Shown one piece after another: positions 26,881 to 35,724 of a stretch of DNA of 64,000 bases. Position 1 is the stretch's first letter; the number at the start of each line of letters is the position of its first letter. The notes beneath the pieces were generated by a model that did not search any database, had not been told where the DNA came from, and saw only the letters and a list, made by a program, of their open reading frames with translations. The stretch comes from Clostridium sp. Marseille-P3244. GTDB taxonomy: Bacteria; Bacillota; Clostridia; Lachnospirales; Lachnospiraceae. Location: assembly GCF_900120155.1 (NCBI RefSeq), contig NZ_LT635548.1, positions 222,602 through 286,601 on the forward strand, given 5' to 3'. Made by a program: the position numbers and the translations under genes.

Positions 26881-27558
26881 CTATTTGGCCGGCATAAACC
26901 GGAGAATTTCTCCTGCTACATTGGAAATAGGCATTGTCTGGAGCCACACGCGCCCTGGTCCGGTGATCACCGTATTAAACAGCCCCTCGCCGCCAAACAC
27001 CATGTTCTTAAGCCCCGGAACTTTCTGGATCTCCATACTGCATGATCCGTCCATAGCCGCCAGATATCCGGTATCGACAACAATCTGCTGCCCGGGCTGG
27101 AGATTATATTCTACCACATATCCGTCAAACTCAAGAAACGCTGTTCCCTGCCCCGACAGTCTCTGCATGATAAAGCCTTCACCGCCGAAAAATCCTGTTC
27201 CTAATTTTTTCTGAAAGAATACGGACAGTTCCACGCTGGCCTCCGCTGCCAGGAATCCTGATTTCTGTACAATTACTTCATTGCCGGGTTTTACTTCCCA
27301 CATACGGATCTGACCTGGAAAACTGGATGCAAAAGCAATCATTCCATTGCCATTCACAGCAGTATATCTGTTCTGAAAAATGGATTCGCCCGCAAACATC
27401 CTGCCAAGAGCTTTTCCCACTCCTCCGTTGGACGTGGTCTCCATTTTCATATTCGGTGACATCCAGCTCATAGAACCTTTTTCAGTGATCATTGTCTCAC
27501 CGTTTTCCAGGTAGCAGATCACTACCGGAAGCACATCTCCTTTGATCTCGTATTTCAT
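26881..27558 (-). CDS. TIGR00266/AIM24 family protein
   Basis: A 225-residue beta-rich protein of the AIM24/TIGR00266 family, function unknown in bacteria. Seen: Gly-rich repeating strands such as GTGFFGGEGFIMQRLSGQGTAFLEFDG and MVFGGEGLFNTVITGPGRVWLQTMP, the usual family ending. I start at MKYEIKGDVLP (27558), which has GGGAG upstream; the open frame runs 82 codons further through sequence that does not resemble the family and contains a promoter. It sits downstream of a two-component system but has its own promoter. Confidence 0.88.
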   Translation of the reverse strand: MKYEIKGDVLPVVICYLENGETMITEKGSMSWMSPNMKMETTSNGGVGKALGRMFAGESIFQNRYTAVNGNGMIAFASSFPGQIRMWEVKPGNEVIVQKSGFLAAEASVELSVFFQKKLGTGFFGGEGFIMQRLSGQGTAFLEFDGYVVEYNLQPGQQIVVDTGYLAAMDGSCSMEIQKVPGLKNMVFGGEGLFNTVITGPGRVWLQTMPISNVAGEILRFMPAK

Positions 27559-27607
27559 ATTCTTTTTCTCCCTTTCTTTACAGTCCGCAGTTACTCTTAC
27601 CAATATC

Positions 27608-27636
27608 ATTATAATAGGAAAAGAAGAATAAAACAA
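27608..27636 (-). promoter_or_regulatory. Probable promoter of the AIM24-like gene
   Basis: On the minus strand TTGTTT (27631-27636) and TATAAT (27608-27613) are 17 bp apart, about 50 nt before the MKYEIK start. This also argues against the longer reading frame. Confidence 0.5.
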
Positions 27637-27676
27637 TAACTGTATGATGCGTCCGGCACGTATTTCTTTCACGCGG

Positions 27677-29854
27677 TCAGGACAATATTTCTGTACCGGA
27701 TTCGCCCCCCCCTGCCGGAATTTCGAGCTTCGGAAGCATAATATCCGCTTTAAACAGATCCGCTTCTGTAGAAATCTTAAGGGTCCCATGCTGCAGTTCC
27801 ACAAAACTTTTGGCGATAGCCAGGCCCAGCCCGGAACCTTCTGTATTTCTTGAAGAGTCGCCTCTTACAAACCGGTCTGTGATCTCGTCTGTGTTGAAGT
27901 CCAGTTCTGTAGCCGATACATTTTTCATGGAGATATGCACAGAACTTTCCTTTTCTGTCACCTCGATATAGACCCGGGTGTGCGGCAGCGCATATTTTGT
28001 AATGTTGACGATCAGATTCTCAAAAATGCGGTACGTCTTCTGGCTGTCAAGATACATCACCAGCTTATGCTCCGGAAGCCTCCATTTAAACTCCAGGTTC
28101 ATCTCCTTGATCTTGCTGTCATTTTCAAGTTCCACTTGCTTGAGAAGATCAATGATATCTACTTTCATAAAATGCATGACTACACTTTTGCTGGCCGCTT
28201 TGCTGATCTCAAACAGATCCTCGATCAGCACTTTCAGTCTCAGGGACTTTCTTTCCAGCACCTGGATATATTCTTTTCGCTTTTCTTCATCCTTTTCATT
28301 TTTTAAAAGGTCGGTATATGTGATAATCGCAGTCAGAGGTGTACGCAGATCATGAGATACATTCGTGACCAGCTCTGTTTTCATCCTCTCATTTTTCACT
28401 TCTTCCTCTACAGCCTTTTTAAAACCTTTCTGGATCTTTTTCAACTCGTCCTGTATTGGATTGAACAGTCCGATGTCACCATCAATAGGTACATCCAGAT
28501 GTCCTTCGGCAAGCTGGTTTGTAGATTTTAAAAGCAGTTTATATTTTTCCTGAATATCTGTCATATACTTCCTAAGGAAGAAAAACAGCAGGACTGAATA
28601 TATGATCAGAGCAAATGTCCCATACCACCAGAACAGACATACAATAAACAAAATAATAAAATTGATCACTACGACCTTCAAGATGGTCCTGTTGGTCTTA
28701 TCCTGAAAATCAAGGTGCTGGAGGGCATCATACTGTCTGGCGAAAAAGTCTCTGATCTTTCTGATGATCCCCCCGGCTCTTTCTTTCATTTTGACGTCAT
28801 CTTCATCACCTCTGTTTCTGATCCGCCGTATCATTCTCACGGTCAGTGTACGTTCTTTCCAGTACGCCCCCTTCATCCGTACCATTACCCTCATGGAAGT
28901 AACCGCCCAGAATAAAATTCCAAAGAAAATAAACCAAACGGCAAAATTGATCAGTGTTATCCCTGTCTCCAAAATGTACCCCGAACTCTGCAGAAACGTT
29001 CCGTTGATGGTCATATATGCCATCTCCGCGGGGATTATGATGACTTCTGTGGCGAAGAGGCACAACAGCACGATCACCGGGATTTCAAAAGGTACCTGGA
29101 ACATTTTCATTTCGCTGATGTCCAGACGCTTTACACATGGCAATAAAAGCGCTGCCACTACAATAATCAAGCACAATACTTTCAGGGTATCCGCAAAGGC
29201 CGGAGAATACGCCAGATCATATACTCCTATATCGTCCGACGAAAATGCGCTGCAATAGGATATGAGATTGTCCTCAGTCATACCATATACTATGCTGACA
29301 TCACTGATGGTCGCGATACTCGCAATTCCATAATCCTCCTGTGAATTCGCAAATTCATTCAAGTATTGTACTTCCAGATTATATGCTTCCTGAGGAGACA
29401 TCTCTGTCCCGTCCACCTGTATGCCTGAAAGTTCCCCGCTCTGTGAAAACCAATATGTCACGCGAAATGCGTAATCTTCTGTATCCTCGGCCTGCAGCCG
29501 GTCTGATACCGTGTTACTTGTATCATCCAGAACGGATTCCCCTTCACTGTTAAATACTCCGTAATCCAGATATTTTTTTGTCAGGTCAAACCGACGCTGA
29601 CCGTATTCTTCCAGCACTTCCGACGGGTCTGTTTCTTTCGCATATTCATTGTACAGAATATAATTTCCTTCATTCAGGTCATATCCCATTCCCCAGAGGG
29701 CATCTGTATTCCACGTCGCCTCTGCTTCCTCAGTGTTCAGATAGGAAGCCATGGAACCATACTGCCCCATCATGATCACAGAGCAGAGAGCCAGGATTAA
29801 AACAGCTGTGATAATACCGATTTTATGGCTGCTTTTCGATCTTGTATCCAACAC
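27677..29854 (-). CDS. Multi-pass membrane sensor histidine kinase
   Basis: A 725-residue kinase. One N-terminal membrane helix (~12-32), an extracellular domain of about 190 residues with acidic, aromatic sequence, then a cluster of hydrophobic segments (~235-330 and ~395-425), a HAMP-like linker, the dimerisation/phosphorylation box VSHDLRTPLTAII and an ATPase domain with GSGLGLAIAKSF. The G2 box and the N box (NLIVNITKYALPHTR) are recognisable. The start is GTG, overlapping the response-regulator stop by 32 nt. Signal unknown; the extracellular domain matches nothing I can name. Confidence 0.9.
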   Translation of the reverse strand: MLDTRSKSSHKIGIITAVLILALCSVIMMGQYGSMASYLNTEEAEATWNTDALWGMGYDLNEGNYILYNEYAKETDPSEVLEEYGQRRFDLTKKYLDYGVFNSEGESVLDDTSNTVSDRLQAEDTEDYAFRVTYWFSQSGELSGIQVDGTEMSPQEAYNLEVQYLNEFANSQEDYGIASIATISDVSIVYGMTEDNLISYCSAFSSDDIGVYDLAYSPAFADTLKVLCLIIVVAALLLPCVKRLDISEMKMFQVPFEIPVIVLLCLFATEVIIIPAEMAYMTINGTFLQSSGYILETGITLINFAVWFIFFGILFWAVTSMRVMVRMKGAYWKERTLTVRMIRRIRNRGDEDDVKMKERAGGIIRKIRDFFARQYDALQHLDFQDKTNRTILKVVVINFIILFIVCLFWWYGTFALIIYSVLLFFFLRKYMTDIQEKYKLLLKSTNQLAEGHLDVPIDGDIGLFNPIQDELKKIQKGFKKAVEEEVKNERMKTELVTNVSHDLRTPLTAIITYTDLLKNEKDEEKRKEYIQVLERKSLRLKVLIEDLFEISKAASKSVVMHFMKVDIIDLLKQVELENDSKIKEMNLEFKWRLPEHKLVMYLDSQKTYRIFENLIVNITKYALPHTRVYIEVTEKESSVHISMKNVSATELDFNTDEITDRFVRGDSSRNTEGSGLGLAIAKSFVELQHGTLKISTEADLFKADIMLPKLEIPAGGGESGTEILS

Positions 29855-30521
29855 CCCACACCACCTTTAAATATTTTGGATTTTTGGGATCAATCTCAAT
29901 CTTTTCCCTTATGTTCCGTACATGTACCATGATCGTATCCGTATTAATCGCTTTCTCCTGCCAGACCCGTTCATAGATTTCCTCCGCTGAGAATACTCTT
30001 CCGGGATTTTTAGCCAAAAGCAGCAGGATCTTATATTCGATGGGGGTCAGTTTTACCAGATTACCATCCATAGATACTTCTACCGAGTCTTCATTGATTT
30101 CCAGACCACCGATCACATGCACATTTTCCTTTGGAGCAAGCTTCTCCAGAAATTTCCTGTACCGCCTTAGCTGGGAATTAACCCTTGCCATCAGCTCCAT
30201 TGGAGTAAACGGCTTTGTCACGTAGTCATCCGCACCGATATTCAATCCTGTGATCTTATCTACTTCTTCGGATTTCGCGGATAACATAATCACCGGAAAA
30301 TCATATTTTTCCCGCAACTTCATCGTCATACGGATGCCGTCCATCCGGGGCATCATGATATCTATGATCGCAAGATGGATCTCCTCCTTCTCCAGCACCT
30401 CCAGTCCTTCAATGCCGTCCGCAGCCTGAAATACTTTGTATCCCTGACTCTGGAGATAGATCTGGACCCCCTCCCGGATCTCCTTGTCATCCTCAACAAC
30501 TAAAATATGATTTACTTCCAT
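29823..30521 (-). CDS. OmpR/PhoB-family response regulator
   Basis: A 232-residue regulator: receiver domain (~1-120) with the acidic pair EDD, phosphorylation Asp in IDIMMPRMDG, and Lys in DYVTKPFTPMEL; then a winged-helix DNA-binding domain ending KYLKVVWGVGYKIE. AAGGAG precedes the ATG. It is cotranscribed with, and overlaps, the downstream kinase. The target genes are not evident; the adjacent AIM24-like gene is a candidate. Confidence 0.95.
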   Translation of the reverse strand: MEVNHILVVEDDKEIREGVQIYLQSQGYKVFQAADGIEGLEVLEKEEIHLAIIDIMMPRMDGIRMTMKLREKYDFPVIMLSAKSEEVDKITGLNIGADDYVTKPFTPMELMARVNSQLRRYRKFLEKLAPKENVHVIGGLEINEDSVEVSMDGNLVKLTPIEYKILLLLAKNPGRVFSAEEIYERVWQEKAINTDTIMVHVRNIREKIEIDPKNPKYLKVVWGVGYKIEKQP

Positions 30522-30565
30522 AATGACTCCTTATTATCTGATTATTCTGATAAATTCAGCTCATC

Positions 30566-30620
30566 GGGGCCGTGTACCTTTTAAAAGGGGTCAGGCCCCT
30601 TTTAAAAGGTACACGGCCCC
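30566..30620 (-). repeat. 25-bp perfect hairpin containing the stop codon of the acyltransferase gene
   Basis: Arms 30566-30590 and 30596-30620 are exact inverted repeats; the 5-nt loop contains the TGA (30591-30593) of the minus-strand gene, so its last ten codons form one arm. The core AAAAGGGG-TCAGG resembles the core of the 70-bp palindrome at 61144-61213. It probably acts as a transcript 3' end and separates this operon from the response regulator gene. Confidence 0.8.
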
Positions 30621-31223
30621 CTTCGCAAATTCTGCATCCACCGGCAGTTCCGGCACTGCGTTTTTCTTTACTACGCCATAATCTTTCACCGCCACAGTAA
30701 CTGTGGTAAATGGCAGCGGTATTACATATTTATCCCACCGTCGTTTCAGACGCAGGCAAGAGGAATAGGAAAGTGAGATCCCTACAAACTCTTCCTGTGC
30801 ATGCTCTGACAGATAAAATGCCAGTTTCTTCGGCTCATGTCTGGGGCCAAGCGGCCCGTCCAGCGCCACAGCTATTGAATGGGTCTTCTCATACGAATCC
30901 TGAACGATTTTTTTCAGTGCGGTAAATGCCTTGAATCCGTCCGGGACTCTAAGGGCATTTCCGCCGCTTTTTTGCACCATGTTCTCAATATAATTTCCTC
31001 TTGTATCGGCTGTCACAATGACATCCACCGGAGTAGTCTTGGCGGACAGTTTATCCAGCACAATATTCATGAAAAAACTGTCTTCATGCCAGAATCCAAA
31101 GATCTGACTGTCGCCATAATGATTCTCCTCATACCATTGTATCTTGACTGTCCGTTCGATAAAATCAAGATATTTAGTGAACAGCCATTGCAGAGTGTTC
31201 TCTGCGAGTTTCTTCATCTTCAT
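30591..31223 (-). CDS. DUF374-type lysophospholipid acyltransferase
   Basis: A 210-residue member of the DUF374 branch of the LPLAT acyltransferases, which move acyl chains to lipid or glycolipid acceptors at the membrane. Seen: FWHEDSFFMNIVL, ADTRGNYIENMVQKSGGNALRVPDG and the hallmark ALDGPLGPRHEPKKLAF. GGAGGGGAG precedes the ATG, inside the end of the glycosyltransferase gene (50-nt overlap). With that gene and DedA it suggests glycolipid or membrane-lipid assembly. The C-terminal residues VYLLKGA are encoded by a palindromic repeat. Confidence 0.83.
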   Translation of the reverse strand: MKMKKLAENTLQWLFTKYLDFIERTVKIQWYEENHYGDSQIFGFWHEDSFFMNIVLDKLSAKTTPVDVIVTADTRGNYIENMVQKSGGNALRVPDGFKAFTALKKIVQDSYEKTHSIAVALDGPLGPRHEPKKLAFYLSEHAQEEFVGISLSYSSCLRLKRRWDKYVIPLPFTTVTVAVKDYGVVKKNAVPELPVDAEFAKGAVYLLKGA

Positions 31224-32460
31224 AAGTCTCCCCTCCGGAAGTTTTTAGCGCACTATACTGATTGTAGAGCATCTCTTCGTATATGGCAAGCGTGGAAGAT
31301 CGATAATTTGCTGCGGTCCGAAATGCCGCTTTTTGCATCTTTTTATAATTTTCTTCCCGGAGTGCTTCTATCACACGATCTGACCATTCTTCTTCCTCTT
31401 CAGCTGTCAGAAATCCGTTGATCCCATCCTCCACGATATCGTCCACTCCCACCGCCTGGACCGCTACCACAGGACATCCTGCTGCCATTGCCTCTGCCAG
31501 CACAATCCCCTGTGTCTCTGACTTCGACGCAAACAGAAACAAATCCGCAGAATAGAGGTAATCCTTCACACTCTCATTGGGAATGCTGCCCACAAAAGTG
31601 ATCATATCCTGAACTCCCAGAATGGAAGCTCTTGTCTTAAGTTCGGATTTCTGACTTCCGTCTCCAAGGATCAGAACATGAAAATCATCTCCCATTTTCC
31701 TTCTGATCTCCGCGATTCCTCTGATCAGAAAGCCATAATTTTTTTCCTTTTCCAGCCGGGATACAGTGACCAGCAGGTTCTTTTTGCCCCTGCCGTATTT
31801 TTGCCGTATTTTCTCTGACTTTTCCACATCTTTCCGGAAAAAAGTCTCATCCAGTCCGGTAGGAAGCACTTCCGTCGGAGTTTTCACTCCATATTCCCGG
31901 ATGACCTTCTTCATCCCCTCTGACGGAGCCAGTACAAGATCGCATTTTCCTGCAAACCATCCCATATAAAACGGGATGAGTTGTTTCCGGATCATCTCTA
32001 CAGCTTTTTTCTTTATCCAGAGGCTTTCATTTTTCACCCGAAAAACAGAAAGATAATGAAGGTAATCCTCATATCTTGTGTGGTATGTATATACAACCGG
32101 AATCCTGTATTTTTTCCCAAGCCATAATCCCCATGGCCCGACAAACATTGGATGATGCACATGGATGCAGTCAAAATGCTCCCGCGCAAATATGTCTATA
32201 ATTGCTTTCGGATAGACTGCCGGATACACCATTCCGTTATCCATCTTTTTCTTCTGGGAGCAGTAACGTACTACCCGCTCCGGGGCCCGTCTGTCCTCTT
32301 CCAGTAACTTTTCCCTCTCTTCCATACTCTCTCCATACATTGGAGCAAAAACTGTGACCTGATTTCCGAGGCGGATCAGCTCCTGCGCCTGACGTTCTAC
32401 TGAAATCGGTACTCCGCCCACAAACGGTCTGTAATTATTGGTCAACATTGCGATCTTCAT
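31174..32460 (-). CDS. GT4-family glycosyltransferase (diacylglycerol glycosyltransferase-like)
   Basis: A 428-residue GT-B enzyme. N-terminal Gly-rich loop (TNNYRPFVGGVPISVERQAQEL), DCIHVHHPMFVGPWGL, HTRYEDYLHYL, then the nucleotide-sugar domain with LPTGLDETFF, VSRLEKEKNYGFL and the ExxxGIVLAEAMAAGCPVVA motif. The pattern is closest to enzymes that glucosylate or mannosylate diacylglycerol or phosphatidylinositol. I start at MKIAMLTNNYRP (32460), with GGGGG 9 nt upstream, rather than three codons earlier. Neighbours DedA and LPLAT support a lipid role. Confidence 0.88.
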   Translation of the reverse strand: MKIAMLTNNYRPFVGGVPISVERQAQELIRLGNQVTVFAPMYGESMEEREKLLEEDRRAPERVVRYCSQKKKMDNGMVYPAVYPKAIIDIFAREHFDCIHVHHPMFVGPWGLWLGKKYRIPVVYTYHTRYEDYLHYLSVFRVKNESLWIKKKAVEMIRKQLIPFYMGWFAGKCDLVLAPSEGMKKVIREYGVKTPTEVLPTGLDETFFRKDVEKSEKIRQKYGRGKKNLLVTVSRLEKEKNYGFLIRGIAEIRRKMGDDFHVLILGDGSQKSELKTRASILGVQDMITFVGSIPNESVKDYLYSADLFLFASKSETQGIVLAEAMAAGCPVVAVQAVGVDDIVEDGINGFLTAEEEEEWSDRVIEALREENYKKMQKAAFRTAANYRSSTLAIYEEMLYNQYSALKTSGGETYEDEETRREHSAMAVH

Positions 32461-32514
32461 CAAACTCATCCCCCTTCACTGTAATTTTCATAAATTATTT
32501 CTCCCTTGCATGTC

Positions 32515-33024
32515 CTAAGATAAAAGTCGAATCGCCGCGTCCCCGAAGAAATATCCTGCTCCGACAAATGCCAGATTCCAGAGGAATATTCCACAGATCG
32601 AACTGATCGTATATTTCGCAAAATCCATCTTTACCATTCCCGCCGGAATAGAGATGATCGTACGTACCATGGGAAGCAGCTTGCTGATAAACACACCGAC
32701 TGACCCCTTTCTCCTTAGAAACTCCATTTTTTCCTCAATGACCGGACGGTGTTTTGGAAATTTTCTGAAATAAACTTCCAGAAGTTTTCCCCCTCCAAAT
32801 CTGCCCAACAGATATAGAGCCCAGCTTCCGGTCAGTCCTGCCGCTACAGTCAGCAGCATGACTACCGGAAAACTGATTTCACCCTGAGCCGCCCACAGCC
32901 CCGCCAGAGGCATGATCACTCCTGCCGGAAATCCGGGGAGATTGAGATATTCCAATAGTACGATCAGATAGATGAAAAAAGCGCCATATTGTAAAAAATA
33001 ATTGGTAAGATCCTGGATAGTCAA
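32515..33024 (-). CDS. DedA-family membrane protein
   Basis: A ~169-residue DedA/SNARE-associated (VTT) protein; members translocate phospholipids or polyprenyl phosphates across the membrane. Seen: LEYLNLPGFPAGVIMPLAG, GSWALYLLGRFGGGKLLE and KLLPMVRTIISIPAGMVKM with the conserved Gly and Arg residues. I choose the TTG at 33022-33024: it has AGGGGG 9 nt upstream and gives the family's usual N-terminus. The ATG at 33064-33066 is in frame but has no ribosome site and lies in the loop of a hairpin. Confidence 0.87.
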   Translation of the reverse strand: MTIQDLTNYFLQYGAFFIYLIVLLEYLNLPGFPAGVIMPLAGLWAAQGEISFPVVMLLTVAAGLTGSWALYLLGRFGGGKLLEVYFRKFPKHRPVIEEKMEFLRRKGSVGVFISKLLPMVRTIISIPAGMVKMDFAKYTISSICGIFLWNLAFVGAGYFFGDAAIRLLS

Positions 33025-33030
33025 AAAATA

Positions 33031-33081
33031 CAGCCCCCTTTCAACTGTATACAGGATATCCTGCAAATCTTAAGGGGGCTG
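33031..33081 (-). terminator. Terminator of the sugar-acid operon overlapping the dedA ribosome site
   Basis: Ten-base arms 33031-33040 and 33072-33081 (CAGCCCCCTT and complement) are exact inverted repeats with a ~31-nt loop. Read leftwards the stem is followed by TATTTTTTG. It lies about 50 nt past the kinase stop. The distal arm carries AGGGGG, the only good ribosome site for dedA, so the same structure could sequester it. Confidence 0.65.
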
Positions 33082-33132
33082 ATATAAGATTCTAAAGAAA
33101 TGTTAAAGATTTTTATTCTGGAAAGACAGAAA

Positions 33133-34137
33133 TTAAAGGAGCCCTGCCTGCTTGGCTACAAGCATCGCACCGGCCGCGCTTAAAGGCACAGCATTTTTCT
33201 CTGGTATATACTGCGTAACTTCCGCACACTTTACCTCTCTGGAAAAAATCTCATACAGGGCCTGCCGGAGCGGATTTTTCCCCGCTATTATAATCCTGGC
33301 CTTCTTCTGGCCTGAAATCGCACTGCTGTTCAACATCCGGATATCACTTTCAAGAATAGCCCCAAGGATATAGCTTGCTATCCGGTCCGGTGTCTGTTCC
33401 AGCAGGATCTCCATGATCCTTCCGCAGAAGCAGGCACGCCCAATCCCCACATCCCGTGCCGTCTTATAGCCCAGCAATGCCATATCACTGTCATAATTTT
33501 CTTCCTCGGCGAAGTGAGAATCCACTGTTTTTGCAATGCTTGTCTCTTTCGTAATGGCCTCCAGCAGTTCCCCGGCAATGGATGTAGCCGAGCCTTGAAT
33601 CTTTCCCTGTTCATCGACAGATATATATTTCGTATGGCTTCCCGGCAACACCAGCAGTTTCTGTCCCTCTTCTGGGAAACGTTGGAGCAGCGCCAGGCTC
33701 TCTACCTCTTCGCCCCGCATCATATCTGCCTGTTCTACGCCGGATAGATTGGATACACTCCCCTGGTTTCTGATCCCTGGAATAAACCAGACCGGCAGTG
33801 GACATATCTCCGGCATGCAATGTTTCTCCATGTGTAGGGACAGTTCTCGGACCCCGGCAGGCGCTTCCACATGGGGGATCTCCACCAGTCCCAGTTCTGA
33901 CGTAATCATTCCTGCGGCCAGAATACTTCCGACGTCATCCCAGCAGATTCCTTCCATATGCAGGATCTGTTCCATGCATTGCCGTAGTCCCGCCTTTAAT
34001 TTCCTGTTAGTCCCGTCAACGGCTGTATTTCTTACTCCTACTGCCGTCTGTGCCAATCGTACCGGTTCTGTTTTGTTCTTCCAGAGGAGTACTCTCGTAT
34101 TTGTAGTTCCTGTGTCTATCGTAAGAATATACTTCAT
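33133..34137 (-). CDS. dgoK: 2-dehydro-3-deoxygalactonokinase
   Basis: A 334-residue sugar-acid kinase phosphorylating 2-keto-3-deoxy-galactonate (or a close analogue) to the 6-phosphate. Seen: phosphate loop LTIDTGTTNTRVLLW at the N-terminus, AAGMITSELGL, LPGSHTKYISVDEQGKIQG near residue 145 and the late ILGAILESDIR region. I start at MKYILTIDTG (34137), with AGGAGG 6 nt upstream. It is the last gene of the operon; its product feeds the aldolase encoded immediately upstream. Confidence 0.9.
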   Translation of the reverse strand: MKYILTIDTGTTNTRVLLWKNKTEPVRLAQTAVGVRNTAVDGTNRKLKAGLRQCMEQILHMEGICWDDVGSILAAGMITSELGLVEIPHVEAPAGVRELSLHMEKHCMPEICPLPVWFIPGIRNQGSVSNLSGVEQADMMRGEEVESLALLQRFPEEGQKLLVLPGSHTKYISVDEQGKIQGSATSIAGELLEAITKETSIAKTVDSHFAEEENYDSDMALLGYKTARDVGIGRACFCGRIMEILLEQTPDRIASYILGAILESDIRMLNSSAISGQKKARIIIAGKNPLRQALYEIFSREVKCAEVTQYIPEKNAVPLSAAGAMLVAKQAGLL

Positions 34138-34162
34138 GCCGGACCTCCTGCCGCTTTTCCCG

Positions 34163-34837
34163 CTATTTCTGGTATGCGCGGATCCTTTCAACATACTTTC
34201 CGGCCAGCTCTGCCATCCTGTCATAATCCCCGCCGCAGATCATGTCTTTTCTCACCAGATTGCCTCCAATGCCAAACATGGAAATCCCTGCGTCACAGAA
34301 CCGGCTAATATTATCCAGATCCACCCCTCCCACTGCTGCCAGAGGGATATAGGGGAATGGACCTCTCAGAGCTTTTATATAAGAAACTCCCAGTACGTCT
34401 GCCGGGAAGATCTTAATAACGTCTGCTCCCCATTCATATGCATTTTCAATCTCTGTCGGGCTCATCGCGCCTGCCATAACAAACAGTCCAAGCTCTTTTC
34501 CACAGCGGATGACATCCTGCTTTGCAGAAGGCGTTATAATAAAACTACTTCCCGCATCATACGCAGCCTGTACCTGTTCTGGTGACAGAACCGTTCCGGC
34601 TCCACAGAGTACGTTTTCTCTGCTGAAATTGGTGAGCACCGTCTTTATTTTTTCTGTCGTGTATTCCGGTGTCTTTGTTTGATCAAACGGAATCTCGACT
34701 AATGTGATTCCCCCCTTTTTCAGTGCGTCTACAGTTGCAGGAAGCCGCTCTTGATCTACTCCTCTCAGAATAGCGATTAGTTTCTCATTGAAAAAACGTT
34801 TTTTATATGCTTTATTTTCCAAACAGCCATTCATCAT
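34163..34837 (-). CDS. KDPG/KDPGal aldolase
   Basis: A 224-residue class I aldolase cleaving 2-keto-3-deoxy-6-phospho-gluconate or -galactonate to pyruvate and glyceraldehyde-3-phosphate. Seen: LIAILRG, the Glu in LVEIPFD, GAGTVLSPEQV, FIITPSAKQDVI carrying the Schiff-base region, and MAGAMSPTEIENAYEWGADVIKIFPADVLG with the catalytic Lys (IKIFP). GPFPYIPLAAVGGVDLDN is the phosphate-binding end. Pairing with DgoK favours the galacto-configured substrate. The start overlaps the SDR stop by 26 nt. Confidence 0.93.
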   Translation of the reverse strand: MMNGCLENKAYKKRFFNEKLIAILRGVDQERLPATVDALKKGGITLVEIPFDQTKTPEYTTEKIKTVLTNFSRENVLCGAGTVLSPEQVQAAYDAGSSFIITPSAKQDVIRCGKELGLFVMAGAMSPTEIENAYEWGADVIKIFPADVLGVSYIKALRGPFPYIPLAAVGGVDLDNISRFCDAGISMFGIGGNLVRKDMICGGDYDRMAELAGKYVERIRAYQK

Positions 34838-35705
34838 ATCTTCTGATTCCTTCTTCCAGAGTTATCTGGGGTTTATAGCCAAAATCTTCCCAGGCCCTGC
34901 TGTTGTCCATCCTCCCAATATTATCATATCCCAGTCCGCCGCTCCCTATCTCCATCCTGGCCTGTGGAAACAGTTCCTGGACAATCTTTACAACATTCCG
35001 GTATGGAGTGAACATACCCCCACCCATATTGTAAACTTTATACCTCAGTTTCTCTGCACCCACAGCCTGTGTCATGCCGCGGACTACGTCATCAATGTAT
35101 ACATAATCCAGATACTGGTCTGCTCCGGAGTCCCATCTCACTGCTGTATTCTCATGGACTGCCTTAAGCAGCATCGCAATCGGACACTCACGGACACGTC
35201 CCGGTCCATATACGAACCCAATACGAAGGATCCCACACTCGATTCCGTAATTTTTTACAACTTCCTCGGCAGCGATCTTGGACGAATCATAAGCACATTC
35301 CGACTGCAGCGGCATGTCCTCAGTAATCGGATCTGAGATGTTATTGCCATATACCCCGGCTGCACTGGCAAAAAGATATCTTTTTACTCCGGTGATCCTT
35401 GCTGCTTCTATGGAATTGATCACACCTGCCAGGTTGATCTGGAACATTTTGTACGGGTCATCCGCCGCCATCTTCGGATGGGACAAAGCCGCGTTGTGTA
35501 CCACAACTTCCACCTGGTGATCCAGCATTGCCTGGACCATACGGCTGATTTCATATAATTCCCCTATGTACGGGAAAAAATGTTGGTTTTTAATGTCCGG
35601 AATATTTCGGGAATATCCGACTACATCATAGCCTTCATCCAAAAGTTTCTTCACCAAAGCATGCCCGATCAGTCCGCTGCATCCGATCACCATAACTGTT
35701 TTCAA
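34812..35705 (-). CDS. Extended SDR: NAD-dependent epimerase/dehydratase family protein
   Basis: A 297-residue extended short-chain dehydrogenase. Nucleotide motif GCSGLIGHAL, NAALSHP, Ser in FASAAGVYG and catalytic YDSSK; the C-terminal half has VYGPGRVREC and DYVYIDDVVRGM as in sugar epimerases and uronate/sugar dehydrogenases. In this operon it could oxidise or epimerise the sugar before dehydration to the 2-keto-3-deoxy acid; the substrate cannot be told from sequence. TTG start at 35705 with GGGGG 8 nt upstream; an ATG four codons later is possible. Confidence 0.85.
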   Translation of the reverse strand: MKTVMVIGCSGLIGHALVKKLLDEGYDVVGYSRNIPDIKNQHFFPYIGELYEISRMVQAMLDHQVEVVVHNAALSHPKMAADDPYKMFQINLAGVINSIEAARITGVKRYLFASAAGVYGNNISDPITEDMPLQSECAYDSSKIAAEEVVKNYGIECGILRIGFVYGPGRVRECPIAMLLKAVHENTAVRWDSGADQYLDYVYIDDVVRGMTQAVGAEKLRYKVYNMGGGMFTPYRNVVKIVQELFPQARMEIGSGGLGYDNIGRMDNSRAWEDFGYKPQITLEEGIRRYDEWLFGK

Positions 35706-35724
35706 GACAACTGCCCCCTTCCTG

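Noticed and set aside
27559-27804. N-terminal extension of the AIM24-like protein
   Set aside because: The region contains a promoter and overlaps the histidine-kinase end; the family starts at MKYEIK with its own ribosome site.
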